Under the pieces are notes generated by a model, which saw only the letters and a program-made list of their open reading frames with translations, made no database searches and was not told the DNA's origin. DNA of 64,000 nt from Promethearchaeia archaeon. Its GTDB lineage: Archaea; Asgardarchaeota; Lokiarchaeia; Sigyniarchaeales; SOKP01. Positions within the stretch are counted from its first letter, which is position 1, and each line of letters begins with the position of its first letter. Location: contig JAHQWJ010000136.1 in NCBI GenBank assembly GCA_029856125.1, positions 21,514 to 85,513 of the forward strand, read 5' to 3'. The position numbers and the translations under genes are program-made. Of this stretch, positions 41,351-50,197 are shown piece by piece.

Positions 41351-42589
41351 ATGAATGTGAAAAAGACTTATGGAATATTTTTCTTAGTATATTTTACTTG
41401 GGGAGTATTTGAAGCGTATTTTGGTTTATACCTTCCGTTGTATTATTACGAGATTTTAGCTGTTAATCGAAACAATTTAGCATTCACCCAATTTTTTGGG
41501 TATCTTTCGTTAATAATAACGCCCCTTATTGCCTATGTTTTTGATGCACATATAGAATCTGAACGAAATCATAAAATCTTTGTATATCTCTTCGCTATTT
41601 TGCTATGTTCGTGCTTCTCAATTTTTCTTATAAATAAAAACATCCTATTATTGTATGGAATTTTTTTGGCAGTATATTTTCTTTGCAGGATGTTTATTGG
41701 CACAATTATGAGTAAGATTTACCTCACACTTAGCGTGGAATCGCCAAAAATTAAACACCCTATGATATTAATTATAAACGGAGCAAAAGGCGTTAGTTTT
41801 CTTATAATATCTTTATTTTTCGATTCTATTATTAAAAACGTCTACTCTTTACCGCAATGGGAATTGTTCTTCATGATCGGTTGGATATTGACGCTACCAT
41901 TGCTCTCTGTAGTTCTGTTTTTGAGAAATTACACCATATTCAGCGATCAAAGTTCACCAAATAGAAATAACGATATTGAAAGTAAAAATAGTAAAAAAAA
42001 GAACCAGAAAAGGGTTTTTTGTTTTGCAATTTTCTTATACATCGCTTTCTTTTTAGCGTCCTCAGATTTATTCTTTTTATCGTTAATTAGTTCGTGGGTT
42101 TTAACAAGATATAATGAGTTTTCGTTACGAATTTTCTTTAACTTCTATTATGTGATAACGATATGTTCTCTTCTTGGGTATTACTTTGCTTCAAAAATCG
42201 CTAAAAGGATAAGCAATATGCTACTTTTCTTTGTTTCTTGTTGCTTCTATTTATTTTTCATTATTCTCTTACCGCTCTCAAATTTCCCAATTTTTTTAGT
42301 GATTCAATGTGGTCTTGCATTTACAGGTTATATTGCTAATTATTTTTACATATCTATCGCTCAAACGATTTCAGTGAACGCGCGATATAAAACTGTTGTG
42401 TATCAGCTATTATTAATGTCCCAATCAATCGCAAGAATTGTTTTCACTCCCATAGGAACATCGTTATCTGCTTTTATCAGCGTGGAAAGCTTAATTTTTT
42501 TCTCTTCAATCTTATTTGCCCTTTCTTGCGGAATTCAGTTAATTCTCGTGTTGGTAAATAAAATCAAGCACTTTAAAGAATTTAGGTAA
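41351..42589 (+). CDS. MFS-like 12-helix membrane transporter
   Basis: A 412-residue integral membrane protein with about twelve hydrophobic segments, for example YGIFFLVYFTWGVFEAYFGLYLPLYYYEIL and LILILFVISCCFYLFFIILLPL-type helices. A basic loop in the middle (NNDIESKNSKKKNQKR, about residue 215) splits the two halves, as in the major facilitator superfamily. The N-terminal G-x-F-x-x-Y pattern also fits that family. The substrate is unknown. The track begins at GTG 41336; ATG at 41351 (MNVKKTYG) is preferred. Confidence 0.75.
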   Translation: MNVKKTYGIFFLVYFTWGVFEAYFGLYLPLYYYEILAVNRNNLAFTQFFGYLSLIITPLIAYVFDAHIESERNHKIFVYLFAILLCSCFSIFLINKNILLLYGIFLAVYFLCRMFIGTIMSKIYLTLSVESPKIKHPMILIINGAKGVSFLIISLFFDSIIKNVYSLPQWELFFMIGWILTLPLLSVVLFLRNYTIFSDQSSPNRNNDIESKNSKKKNQKRVFCFAIFLYIAFFLASSDLFFLSLISSWVLTRYNEFSLRIFFNFYYVITICSLLGYYFASKIAKRISNMLLFFVSCCFYLFFIILLPLSNFPIFLVIQCGLAFTGYIANYFYISIAQTISVNARYKTVVYQLLLMSQSIARIVFTPIGTSLSAFISVESLIFFSSILFALSCGIQLILVLVNKIKHFKEFR

Positions 42590-42693
42590 TCGTTTTTTTC
42601 TTTTACTGAATATATGATGTGCATTACTTGGTTTCATTAAGCCAAACACAATGTCCTTTAATACTAGAAAACTTGATCAAAGACTAAATGTTT

Positions 42694-42881
42694 GCATCCT
42701 TCTTACAAAAAAAAGAAAAATAAGGTTTTCCCTATTAGAGTTATGCGATAACTCCAAATACGGGAGAACAATTTTCGATATAACTATTCCAGTAAACATT
42801 CGCATCCTCCTTACAAAAAAAGAAAAATGCGGTTTTCCCGTTTAGAGTTATGAAATAACTCCAAAAACGGGAGAACAATTT
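42694..42881 (+). repeat. Tandem direct repeat (2 x about 80 bp), each with a long hairpin
   Basis: Copies start at 42694 and 42802 (108 bp apart) and share GCATCCTYCTTAC, an A-rich run, then a hairpin. In copy 2 GTTTTCCCGTTT pairs with AAACGGGAGAAC (12 bp, one G-T), and inside it GAGTTAT pairs with ATAACTC around GAA. In copy 1 the arm CCCTATT pairs with AATACGGG instead. The sequence has changed while pairing is kept, which argues for selected structure. It sits in a 733-bp gap between convergent genes. The 64-residue ORF over it is a shadow. Terminator, RNA element or remnant of a mobile repeat are open options. Confidence 0.7.
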
Positions 42882-43322
42882 AGGGAATTGTATCACAATT
42901 TGCTGGCATTTTAGCATTACCTCAACAAAAATATTGTTATAGTAAACTTGCGACGAATAAAATCGTTCTTAATACTAATAACGATTCTATAAACCTTTTC
43001 TATAACAACTCTATTTCAGAAACTTTATATTTAAACGCAAAGAAAAGAAAATGAGATATATGAGTAGTTTAAATAGTTAAAAAAAAAAGGAAGCAAGTAT
43101 AAAACTTGAAAATTAACAACATTACAAAAATTTATTCTAAATTTTCAAAGATGTTAAATGAGAAAGCTAAATGTTGATTTTTTACTCGATAATCCAGTAG
43201 AAAGATTGGTAGAAAACATCGATTCTTTTTTTAATGAATTACTTCAAGAAATTAAATCGTATCTCAATTTAGAACAAATTAATTTGAATTGATATATCCA
43301 TTAAGGACGAACAGAAGATTGA
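42882..43322. other. Intergenic stretch downstream of the tandem hairpins
   Basis: AT-rich DNA between the repeat and the M29 aminopeptidase stop. The only open frame is a 44-codon plus-strand ORF (43158-43292, MRKLNVDFLLDN...) with no homology I can name. No RNA signature was seen. Confidence 0.3.
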
Positions 43323-44507
43323 TTATAAAACTAATTTGCCTTTTTCCATTATTTGTTTTTTTGTTCCATTTTTGTATTCTACCGTAATATTAGCCTGCGG
43401 AGCCGTAACAAAATCCCAATGCAGTTGAGAAACTGAAGTGCCTCCCATCATTTTATTTGAACCAAACGCTAAATGTACGCTTCCATTGATCTTCTCGTCC
43501 GTTAATATATAGCCTATTGCTCTTGTTATTTCCGGATTGCACCCGATTCCTAATTCAGCAACATTATATGTCCGTATTTCAGGCAAATCGTTGTCCCTGT
43601 CTATCTTTTCACTATGTTTAAAAGTGTTAATTAAATCATTCAGGTTCTCATCAGCAGTAACCTCATCAATTAATAATTGTCCATTCTTAAATTTCAGATG
43701 TACATTTTTAATAATTTTATTACTAAGTCTATCTCTAGTTAAGGGACAAAAAAGAGTTCCTTCTCCCATTTTTTCGTGTGGAGGAAAGAACACCTCACCG
43801 GCGGGTAGGTTTCCCCCCAATAAACCTAAAGCGATCTGATCGTCTGTTAATAAACCGTCATCTTGAATTCCAGCACGATCTTGGATATTTACCCAAAATT
43901 CAGTTCCTAAATCATCTCTAACATAAACATTTTTTGCATTTTTAAAATTCTCACTTAATTTCACCGTAATTTCATTCATCGTCTCTTGAGGGATGCTTAT
44001 TCCACTAACAATGAATTTTTCTAATAATTCATACTCAATACCATAATATTTGGCAGCTTTCTTTGATGGCCACCCAGCATAGCACCATTTTTTACCAGGT
44101 GCGTATTCTTTTTTCATACCATAAAGAACATCCTTTATGGGTGCGAGGTATTTTATTTTTGCATTCAATTTATTTCTCGGTGCTCTGCTACGAACTCCAG
44201 GATCTTCATCTGTTTCAATTACTATATATGCATCAATATTCTCAATCAATTTTAAATAATGAAGAGGTGTAACCTCCAAAATTTCACTACTAATGCTGGA
44301 GTCTTGGAAAACAGCTTCCTTGTAGTCATCGCTAGTGGATGTGATTACAGGAATCCCATCATTTCTATAGACCTCTAATGCAATTTCTTCTAATAAGTCT
44401 TGAGCGTAAACTCCTCCTCTTATTAATACATTTTCGCCCTTCTTCTGAATATTTATAGCATTAACGATGTTTTTAGCGCACAATTTAATTTTCTCTTTAT
44501 CAACCAT
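43323..44507 (-). CDS. M29 family aminopeptidase
   Basis: A 394-residue metallopeptidase of the thermophilic aminopeptidase (AmpS/AmpT) type. Metal-ligand blocks of this family are visible: GGNLPAGEVFFPP, NVAELGIGCNPEI, GSVHLAFGSNKMMGG and QLHWDFV. It should remove N-terminal residues from peptides using two divalent metals. The track begins at 44561. The ATG at 44507 (MVDKEKIKLCAKNIV) is the likely start, because the added N-terminus is not family-like. It lies alone on the minus strand and is divergent from the longin-like gene. Confidence 0.9.
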   Translation of the reverse strand: MVDKEKIKLCAKNIVNAINIQKKGENVLIRGGVYAQDLLEEIALEVYRNDGIPVITSTSDDYKEAVFQDSSISSEILEVTPLHYLKLIENIDAYIVIETDEDPGVRSRAPRNKLNAKIKYLAPIKDVLYGMKKEYAPGKKWCYAGWPSKKAAKYYGIEYELLEKFIVSGISIPQETMNEITVKLSENFKNAKNVYVRDDLGTEFWVNIQDRAGIQDDGLLTDDQIALGLLGGNLPAGEVFFPPHEKMGEGTLFCPLTRDRLSNKIIKNVHLKFKNGQLLIDEVTADENLNDLINTFKHSEKIDRDNDLPEIRTYNVAELGIGCNPEITRAIGYILTDEKINGSVHLAFGSNKMMGGTSVSQLHWDFVTAPQANITVEYKNGTKKQIMEKGKLVL

Positions 44508-44744
44508 ATTTGAATATATTTTCGTTCTAATATTAATTTTAAACTTCCTAAAAAATACCAAAATAATATTTTTAGTTTTCTTCTTTATTCTCTATCATTA
44601 CTAATGATAAGCTTAAAACAAGAAAAAATATCTATAACAGCATTAGATTTATTACAAAGAATTGTTTTAAATAAAATATCTAGAGGTGTATATTCTTAAT
44701 GACACCAAAACCCATTGCGCATTAACAAAATTTATTGTAGAATT

Positions 44745-45209
44745 ATGGTAATTCGAGAAGTAGGTTTATTATTTAGGGGTTTTACTTTAGTAAAGAAAAG
44801 TTACCATAAAACTACCTTAGGAAAAATAGATTCTGATTTAAGAAGTGGTTTGCTCACCGCTCTCTTAAATTTTGCTGAAACCGCATTTTCTACGGGGTCT
44901 GTTGAATACTTTCAAGGCAATAGATTTACAATCGCTTTCATAAACGCAAAGATCTTAGCAGATGACAGCGTTGAACCTGAATTATTAATCTCTTATGCTA
45001 TTATAGATAAACAAAAAAGGATTGATAAATATGTGAATAAATTAGTCAATCCGCTATTAATTAAGGTTGTGGAGAATTTTAAAGCACAGTACGAAGGTAA
45101 AAATCTATCTGAAGTATCTCAGTTCAAAATTTTTAAAAAAACCCTAGATATTATTTTCGGATCGAATACCAAAAAAGTTGATCAGAAGCTAGATGGTTTG
45201 TTTTATTAG
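44745..45209 (+). CDS. Longin-like domain protein
   Basis: A 154-residue protein starting MVIREVGLLFRGFTLVKKSYH. It continues with a helix-strand core DSDLRSGLLTALLNFAETAFSTGSVEYFQGNRFTIAFINAKI, then ELLISYAIIDKQKRIDKYVNKLVNPLLIKVVENFKAQYEG. The order of two strands, a helix (LRSGLLTALLNFAE), two strands and a final helix is that of longin-type folds. These are abundant in Asgard genomes and in eukaryotic trafficking GTPase regulators. The ATG at 44745 is preferred to 44715. It is convergent with the deoxyhypusine synthase gene. The exact role is unknown. Confidence 0.55.
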   Translation: MVIREVGLLFRGFTLVKKSYHKTTLGKIDSDLRSGLLTALLNFAETAFSTGSVEYFQGNRFTIAFINAKILADDSVEPELLISYAIIDKQKRIDKYVNKLVNPLLIKVVENFKAQYEGKNLSEVSQFKIFKKTLDIIFGSNTKKVDQKLDGLFY

Positions 45210-45243
45210 ATGTAATCGATATTTTTGAAGTAAAGAATCAATT

Positions 45244-46188
45244 TTATAATAAGCTTTTCTTTAAAAACCATAACATTATAGGTAGAGCGATAGTTGCGTC
45301 TGAAATAATCGTAGAAAATTTTGCGTTTTGATTTATCTTTCCCCAAGAAATTGCTTCATGTAAAGTCGCTCCACTAAGACCACCCTGTTCTGGTCGATCC
45401 ATTGTTATCTGAATCGCATATTGAGCAGAGTTTGGGCAGAATTGAAGCGATTGCAGAATAAAATTTTTAGGCACCCCCCCGCCAACAATGCAAACGCCTG
45501 CATGTTTTGCATCCCAAGCCAAGTTAACCATAGTAAGCATGTCTTTAAAGTGATTAAGGTTTAAATTTTGATGGTGGAAACCTAGTTGAAGTGCTAAACC
45601 GGAGTCAGTAAATGCAGGACAAAAAATTGGAACGTTTTTTTCTGCACAAATTTTTAAAATGGAGTTATTATCTGGGGGTAGATTATCGCCAAGGTACTTT
45701 AAAAAAGAACTAACCGACATATCATTATTAGGAATTTTCAGCTGGGATAGAAAATCTTCGATACCCTCGTAAACTTTATTTGGTAAGTATACGTCGTAGA
45801 TTCTATTAAGAGCTTGGTCGTGCAACTCAGAATCACTAACATCTTTAACGTTTAGTTCTCCTTGCAAATGGTGAAAACCAAGAGTTTCAGCTATATCGTG
45901 AGTCAAGGAAGCACCTGTAGTAACAAGTATATCAATGTAACCCGCTTCTATAAAATCGTGAATAACTTTCTGCATCCCTGCTGGTACTATTGCCCCAGCA
46001 AGTCCAAAGAATTTAACGCAATCTTCATTTCTAATCATTTCCTTATAAATTTCGCACGCAACAGCTAATCTCTTTGCGTTAAATCCGGTGTTTCCTAAAG
46101 ATTGAATAAATGTAGTGATGTCTACATTCTCGTCTACATTAATTTGCTCTACTTCTTTCAGTTTCTTTTTCAATTCATCAGCTGGCAT
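45244..46188 (-). CDS. dys: Deoxyhypusine synthase
   Basis: A 314-residue deoxyhypusine synthase: FFGLAGAIVPAGMQKVIHDFIE, VTTGASLTHDIAETLG, CPAFTDSGLALQLGFHH, the catalytic lysine in GGGVPKNFILQ and SGATLHEAISWGKI. The enzyme uses NAD and spermidine to modify one lysine of translation factor aIF5A. It starts at ATG 46188 (the track starts at TTG 46197) behind GGAGTTGA, and overlaps the agmatinase stop by 11 bp, so the two are translationally coupled. Together they link polyamine synthesis with its main use. Confidence 0.95.
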   Translation of the reverse strand: MPADELKKKLKEVEQINVDENVDITTFIQSLGNTGFNAKRLAVACEIYKEMIRNEDCVKFFGLAGAIVPAGMQKVIHDFIEAGYIDILVTTGASLTHDIAETLGFHHLQGELNVKDVSDSELHDQALNRIYDVYLPNKVYEGIEDFLSQLKIPNNDMSVSSFLKYLGDNLPPDNNSILKICAEKNVPIFCPAFTDSGLALQLGFHHQNLNLNHFKDMLTMVNLAWDAKHAGVCIVGGGVPKNFILQSLQFCPNSAQYAIQITMDRPEQGGLSGATLHEAISWGKINQNAKFSTIISDATIALPIMLWFLKKSLL

Positions 46189-47101
46189 TTTCTTCAACTC
46201 CTTTGTTGCTTAAAATAAAATACATTAATTCTATTATTATTTTTGCTGCCACATTTAATGTTATATTGTTGGGTAAATCTAAGCAAGGTGAAACTTCAAC
46301 GATATCAAAACCAATTATATTGATATTTTTTGCGACTTTTCTGAGGATTTTCCATACTTCACGATAAGTAAAACCTCCAGGAATAGCATAACCTGTTCCC
46401 GGTGCAATAGATGGATCAAATGCATCTATATCAATCGAAATATATAAGTCCTTTATATCAGATTTTTCAAAAAATTCAATAATCTTCTCTGTGAATAAAT
46501 TTACACCTATATCATGAAGCACATAAGCGTTAAAATAGGTAATTTCGTTAGTTTTTGCGATTTTTAATTCAGGAATATCAATATCCCTTGTTCCTATAAT
46601 TAATAAGTTTTTATTTGAGATAAACTTTAGACTATGGATGAGGTGGGAAACAGTTGCATGAGAATAGGCGCTTTCCTGATATGTTCCGTACAAATCGAGA
46701 TGAGCATCTAAGATAAGGACTCCTAACTTCTTGGGATTTCTAATAGAGTCTCCTATTGCCTTTATAACGGGATAAGTACAAAAATGATCACCTCCAATCA
46801 TTACTGGAATTATATCCCTTTTTTTATCAAATAATGATTTAACAAAATCATTAATTTTTAGGATATTCGTTTCAATATTATTGGTATCAATCAAAACATT
46901 TCCAGCGTCTACAAACTTTAACTTTGGTATTTCAAATCCCAATTCTGTTGTTAAAGCTAAGTTTTCTGAAATTCTCCGTATTTTTTGAGGTGATTTGGAA
47001 GAATTTGTGCTTTCAATTGAAGTTAAATCGTCCCAAGGAATTCCAAAAAATACAAAGTTCGTATCATTTTCAATGATCTCACCAGAATCAAAAAAATTCA
47101 C
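46178..47101 (-). CDS. speB: Agmatinase (ureohydrolase family)
   Basis: A 307-residue ureohydrolase with the manganese ligands in MIGGDH, LDAHLDLYG and YISIDIDAFDPSIAPGTG, followed by PGGFTYREVWKIL. Agmatinase (agmatine to putrescine plus urea) is favoured over arginase by its length and by its coupling to deoxyhypusine synthase. Archaea make polyamines through agmatine. Other archaeal ureohydrolases exist, so the substrate is a strong but indirect inference. The start is GTG at 47101 behind AGAGGTATAAACA. The argS gene ends 24 nt upstream. Confidence 0.88.
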   Translation of the reverse strand: MNFFDSGEIIENDTNFVFFGIPWDDLTSIESTNSSKSPQKIRRISENLALTTELGFEIPKLKFVDAGNVLIDTNNIETNILKINDFVKSLFDKKRDIIPVMIGGDHFCTYPVIKAIGDSIRNPKKLGVLILDAHLDLYGTYQESAYSHATVSHLIHSLKFISNKNLLIIGTRDIDIPELKIAKTNEITYFNAYVLHDIGVNLFTEKIIEFFEKSDIKDLYISIDIDAFDPSIAPGTGYAIPGGFTYREVWKILRKVAKNINIIGFDIVEVSPCLDLPNNITLNVAAKIIIELMYFILSNKGVEENAS

Positions 47102-47125
47102 TGTTTATACCTCTTTCTTAATAAA

Positions 47126-48841
47126 TTACATTTGGTCCAAAACTTCTATACCCAAGATTTGTAAACCAATCTTGATTACGATTTGAACGCATTTAATTAA
47201 TAATAATCTCGCTTTTTCTAATTCCTCATCACTTGATAATACCTGACAGGAAGAATAAAACGAATTGAACGCCTGGCACAAGGTTAAAAGATATTGAGGA
47301 ATTTGGTGAATAGAATAATTTTTTCTAACCGAGTTCAATATTTCGGGGAAGTAGTTAAGTTGCTTAACCAAAGTTAGCTCCTTTTCGTGGTTAATTAAAT
47401 CCCATTTTATGTTTAAATTGATTGCTTTTTTCGATTTAGTTATGATCGATTCAATTCTAGCATAACAATACTGAATGTAAGGACCAGTCTCGCCTTCAAA
47501 TGAGATGCTCTCTTTAGGGTTGAAAACAAAATCAGATTTAGGATTAAATTTAAGAATAAAAAAAGCCAATGCGGCCATTCCGATTGCGGTAGCTCTTTTC
47601 TTTTTTAATTTTTCTGAAAGTTCAGGATATCTTTTATTTACTTCCTTATAAGCTAAAGATTGCATTTTCTCGATGATATTATCGGCATCAACTATAGTTC
47701 CTTCCCTACTTTTCATTTTTCCTTCAGGTAAATAAACCATACCATACGATAAATGAAATTTATCTTCTTTAAAACCTATCATGTCTAAAACAGTAAATAA
47801 CTGCTTGAAATAGAGGTCCTGTTCGTTTGCAACTACATATATAGATTTGTCATAATCGAAGTCTTCCTTTTTTTGATAAGCTAAGTAGATATCCTGGGTT
47901 ATATATAGTGAAGTTCCGTCTTTCCTCATAAGGACCTTATCTGGCAAATTAAATTTTTCTTTCAGATGAGCAATAATCGCTCCGTTATCAGTCTTATGAA
48001 AAATACCACTCTCCAAACCCTCTAAAACCTTTTCTTTACCCATCCAATATATCTCAGACTCAAAATATTCTTTATCGAACGATATTTTTAGTGATTTGTA
48101 AGTTTCTTTAAACCCCTCGAGTGCCCAAAAATTCATTTTCTTCCAGAGCTCTCGAGTTTCAGCATCGTCTTCTTCCCATAATCTTAAAAGATCGTATACT
48201 TCTTCTATTATTTTAGTATTTTTCTTTTCCATTTCATTATATTTAACGTAGAACGCCCCAACGAAGTGATCGGATTTGATATCCGGTTCCTTGTTATTAC
48301 CCCAGTTTTTGTAAGCATACATAGACTTACATATATGGATGCCTCTATCGTTGTTTAAGTTGACATCGAAAACAATATCACCTTTATATTTTAAAAATTT
48401 CGAAAGAGTCCTGCCCAACAACATATTTCGAATGTGTCCGAAATGGAGTGGTTTATTTGTATTTGGTGCGGGGTATTCTATTACTATTTTTGATGATTTT
48501 CTCTGATCTATACCAATCTCTTCATAAATTCTCCCATATTTTTCTTTTAGTGTAAAAATCTGCTCAAGAAGTGGTTGAGGTTTTATTTTAAAATTGAGGT
48601 AAGGACCATTTGCTTCTATGACTTCTAAATATTCTGGTAATTCTAACTTTTCTTCTAGTTCCTTGGAAATTAAGTTTGGTGATTTTTTCTTAACTTTAGC
48701 AAGTTGGAAACATGGAAATGCGTAACTATAATTTAAATCTTGAGGGGGTATTTCAATGAGATCTTTGATCTCTTGCTGCGTAAAGTTGGGGAGATAATTG
48801 CTTAAATACTCGGCAATTGTATTCTTATCGATTATAATCAT
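47126..48841 (-). CDS. argS: Arginyl-tRNA synthetase
   Basis: A 571-residue class I synthetase. The N-terminal Add-1-like domain is followed by IEYPAPNTNKPLHFGHIRNMLLG, which has the HIGH-type motif HFGH. Catalytic-domain blocks LRKDGTSLYITQDIYLA, VVANEQDLYFKQL and the KMSKS-equivalent GKMKSREGTIV follow. The C-terminal DALR anticodon-binding domain has GPYIQYCYARIESI. It charges tRNA(Arg). It starts with ATG and is the first gene of an operon with agmatinase and deoxyhypusine synthase. It is divergent from the DegT gene at 48971. Confidence 0.98.
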   Translation of the reverse strand: MIIIDKNTIAEYLSNYLPNFTQQEIKDLIEIPPQDLNYSYAFPCFQLAKVKKKSPNLISKELEEKLELPEYLEVIEANGPYLNFKIKPQPLLEQIFTLKEKYGRIYEEIGIDQRKSSKIVIEYPAPNTNKPLHFGHIRNMLLGRTLSKFLKYKGDIVFDVNLNNDRGIHICKSMYAYKNWGNNKEPDIKSDHFVGAFYVKYNEMEKKNTKIIEEVYDLLRLWEEDDAETRELWKKMNFWALEGFKETYKSLKISFDKEYFESEIYWMGKEKVLEGLESGIFHKTDNGAIIAHLKEKFNLPDKVLMRKDGTSLYITQDIYLAYQKKEDFDYDKSIYVVANEQDLYFKQLFTVLDMIGFKEDKFHLSYGMVYLPEGKMKSREGTIVDADNIIEKMQSLAYKEVNKRYPELSEKLKKKRATAIGMAALAFFILKFNPKSDFVFNPKESISFEGETGPYIQYCYARIESIITKSKKAINLNIKWDLINHEKELTLVKQLNYFPEILNSVRKNYSIHQIPQYLLTLCQAFNSFYSSCQVLSSDEELEKARLLLIKCVQIVIKIGLQILGIEVLDQM

Positions 48842-48970
48842 TTTTTTTGGTTTAAGAGTATCATAAAATTCTAATTATTGCTGATTGTAACTTTTATCTG
48901 TTTTGTTAAATATATTTAGTTTAACTCATAAAATTTATGATAGTGAATTATTAAGACGGTTGATTTATTC

Positions 48971-50197
48971 ATGTCATTCAAACAAGAAGCTAGAAAATTT
49001 TATCCTAAATGGCCTATCTACAATGAAAAAGAGATAAACGCATTGACTGAAGTTATTAAATCTGGAGAATGGTGGTGTGGTGCTCCTGGTGCTCACCAAG
49101 GTAATAATGTTTGGGCTTTTCAAGAAGAATTTGCTCAGCTTCAAGGATCAAAATATTGCGTTGCAGTGTGTAATGGAACTGTTGCAATAGAAGCAGCTCT
49201 CATGGCATTAGATGTAGGATTAGGTGATGAGATAATTGTTTCTGATTACACTTTTGTAGCATCTGCATCTGCAGTTATAGCAACAAACGCCGTTCCCATA
49301 TTTTGTGACATAAATCCCAATACTCTCGTAATGGATGTGTATAAAGTTGAAGAACTTATAACTGAAAGAACTAAAGCAATTGTTCCAGTACATTTAGGGG
49401 GTAACCCGGTTAAGATGGACCACCTTATGGAGTTGGCATTGAAATATGATTTAAAGGTTGTCGAAGATTGTGCCCACGCTCATGGTTCAGATTTTAAAGA
49501 AAAAAAAGTAGGAAATTGGGGCGATGCCGGTACATTTAGCTTTCAAGCTTCAAAAGTTATAACAAGTGGAGAAGGGGGTGCTATCATATGTAATAATGGT
49601 GATCTAGCTAATGAAATTTATTCTTACATTGATTGTGGTAGGAAGAAAAACGAGTATTTCTATAAACACTTCTCTTATGGTACTAATTATAGGATGACAG
49701 AATATCAAGCAGCAATATTAAGAACTCAAATAAAAAAGTTCCCAGAGCAGCATAAACTTAGAAATCGGAATGCAAAATATCTTATGAGCGAACTCAATAA
49801 AATAGATGGGATAAAAACTATGGAACCTACGCTGGGTACGACTAACCTTGGTTGGTATGTTTTCCCCATAGTTTTTGATCCTGAGAAGTTCGGGGATCTC
49901 ACTAAATCAAAGTTTTATAATTTATTGAATGACACAGGCATACCTACTGACGATTGCTACCCTCCATTACATAGTTTAAATTGTTTTAAACATACTAATT
50001 TAAAAAAAGGTATTGATTATTCTAAAGCTAATTGGGGAGGAGAAAAAAGCAATGATGTACATTTTCCAATTGTTTCTGATGTTTATTCAAGAAGTATTGA
50101 ATTCCCTCAAGAAATGCTATTAGCTTCTAAGGAAAAACTGGATGATGTTATAGAATTTATAAAGTCTTTAAAGAATACTAACCTTAGTCAAGATTAA
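48971..50197 (+). CDS. DegT/DnrJ/EryC1/StrS family aminotransferase
   Basis: A 408-residue PLP enzyme: SGEWWCGAPGAHQGNNVWAFQEEFAQLQGSKYCVAVCNGTVAIEAALMALDVGLGDEIIVSDYTFVA at the start, EDCAHAHGSDF, PLP lysine in FSFQASKVITSGEGGAII, and NYRMTEYQAAIL. It probably aminates a keto-sugar or cyclitol. It is longer and clearly different from the DegT gene at 35162. Its stop overlaps by 4 bp the stop of a convergent Gfo/Idh/MocA gene, and such oxidoreductases often supply the keto-sugar substrate. Confidence 0.9.
   Translation: MSFKQEARKFYPKWPIYNEKEINALTEVIKSGEWWCGAPGAHQGNNVWAFQEEFAQLQGSKYCVAVCNGTVAIEAALMALDVGLGDEIIVSDYTFVASASAVIATNAVPIFCDINPNTLVMDVYKVEELITERTKAIVPVHLGGNPVKMDHLMELALKYDLKVVEDCAHAHGSDFKEKKVGNWGDAGTFSFQASKVITSGEGGAIICNNGDLANEIYSYIDCGRKKNEYFYKHFSYGTNYRMTEYQAAILRTQIKKFPEQHKLRNRNAKYLMSELNKIDGIKTMEPTLGTTNLGWYVFPIVFDPEKFGDLTKSKFYNLLNDTGIPTDDCYPPLHSLNCFKHTNLKKGIDYSKANWGGEKSNDVHFPIVSDVYSRSIEFPQEMLLASKEKLDDVIEFIKSLKNTNLSQD

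Noticed and set aside
42651-42845. 64-residue plus-strand ORF
   Set aside because: It runs through both hairpin repeats, and its repeated LLTKK motif is simply the translated A-rich leader.
42694-42881. CRISPR array or SECIS element at the tandem hairpins
   Set aside because: There are only two copies, of 80 bp, without spacer-like unique segments or cas genes. The archaeal SECIS core was not recognised, and the upstream gene is a plain transporter.
43158-43292. 44-residue plus-strand ORF (MRKLNVDFLLDN...)
   Set aside because: Too short and without homology or ribosome-binding site to call as a gene. It could be a fragment.
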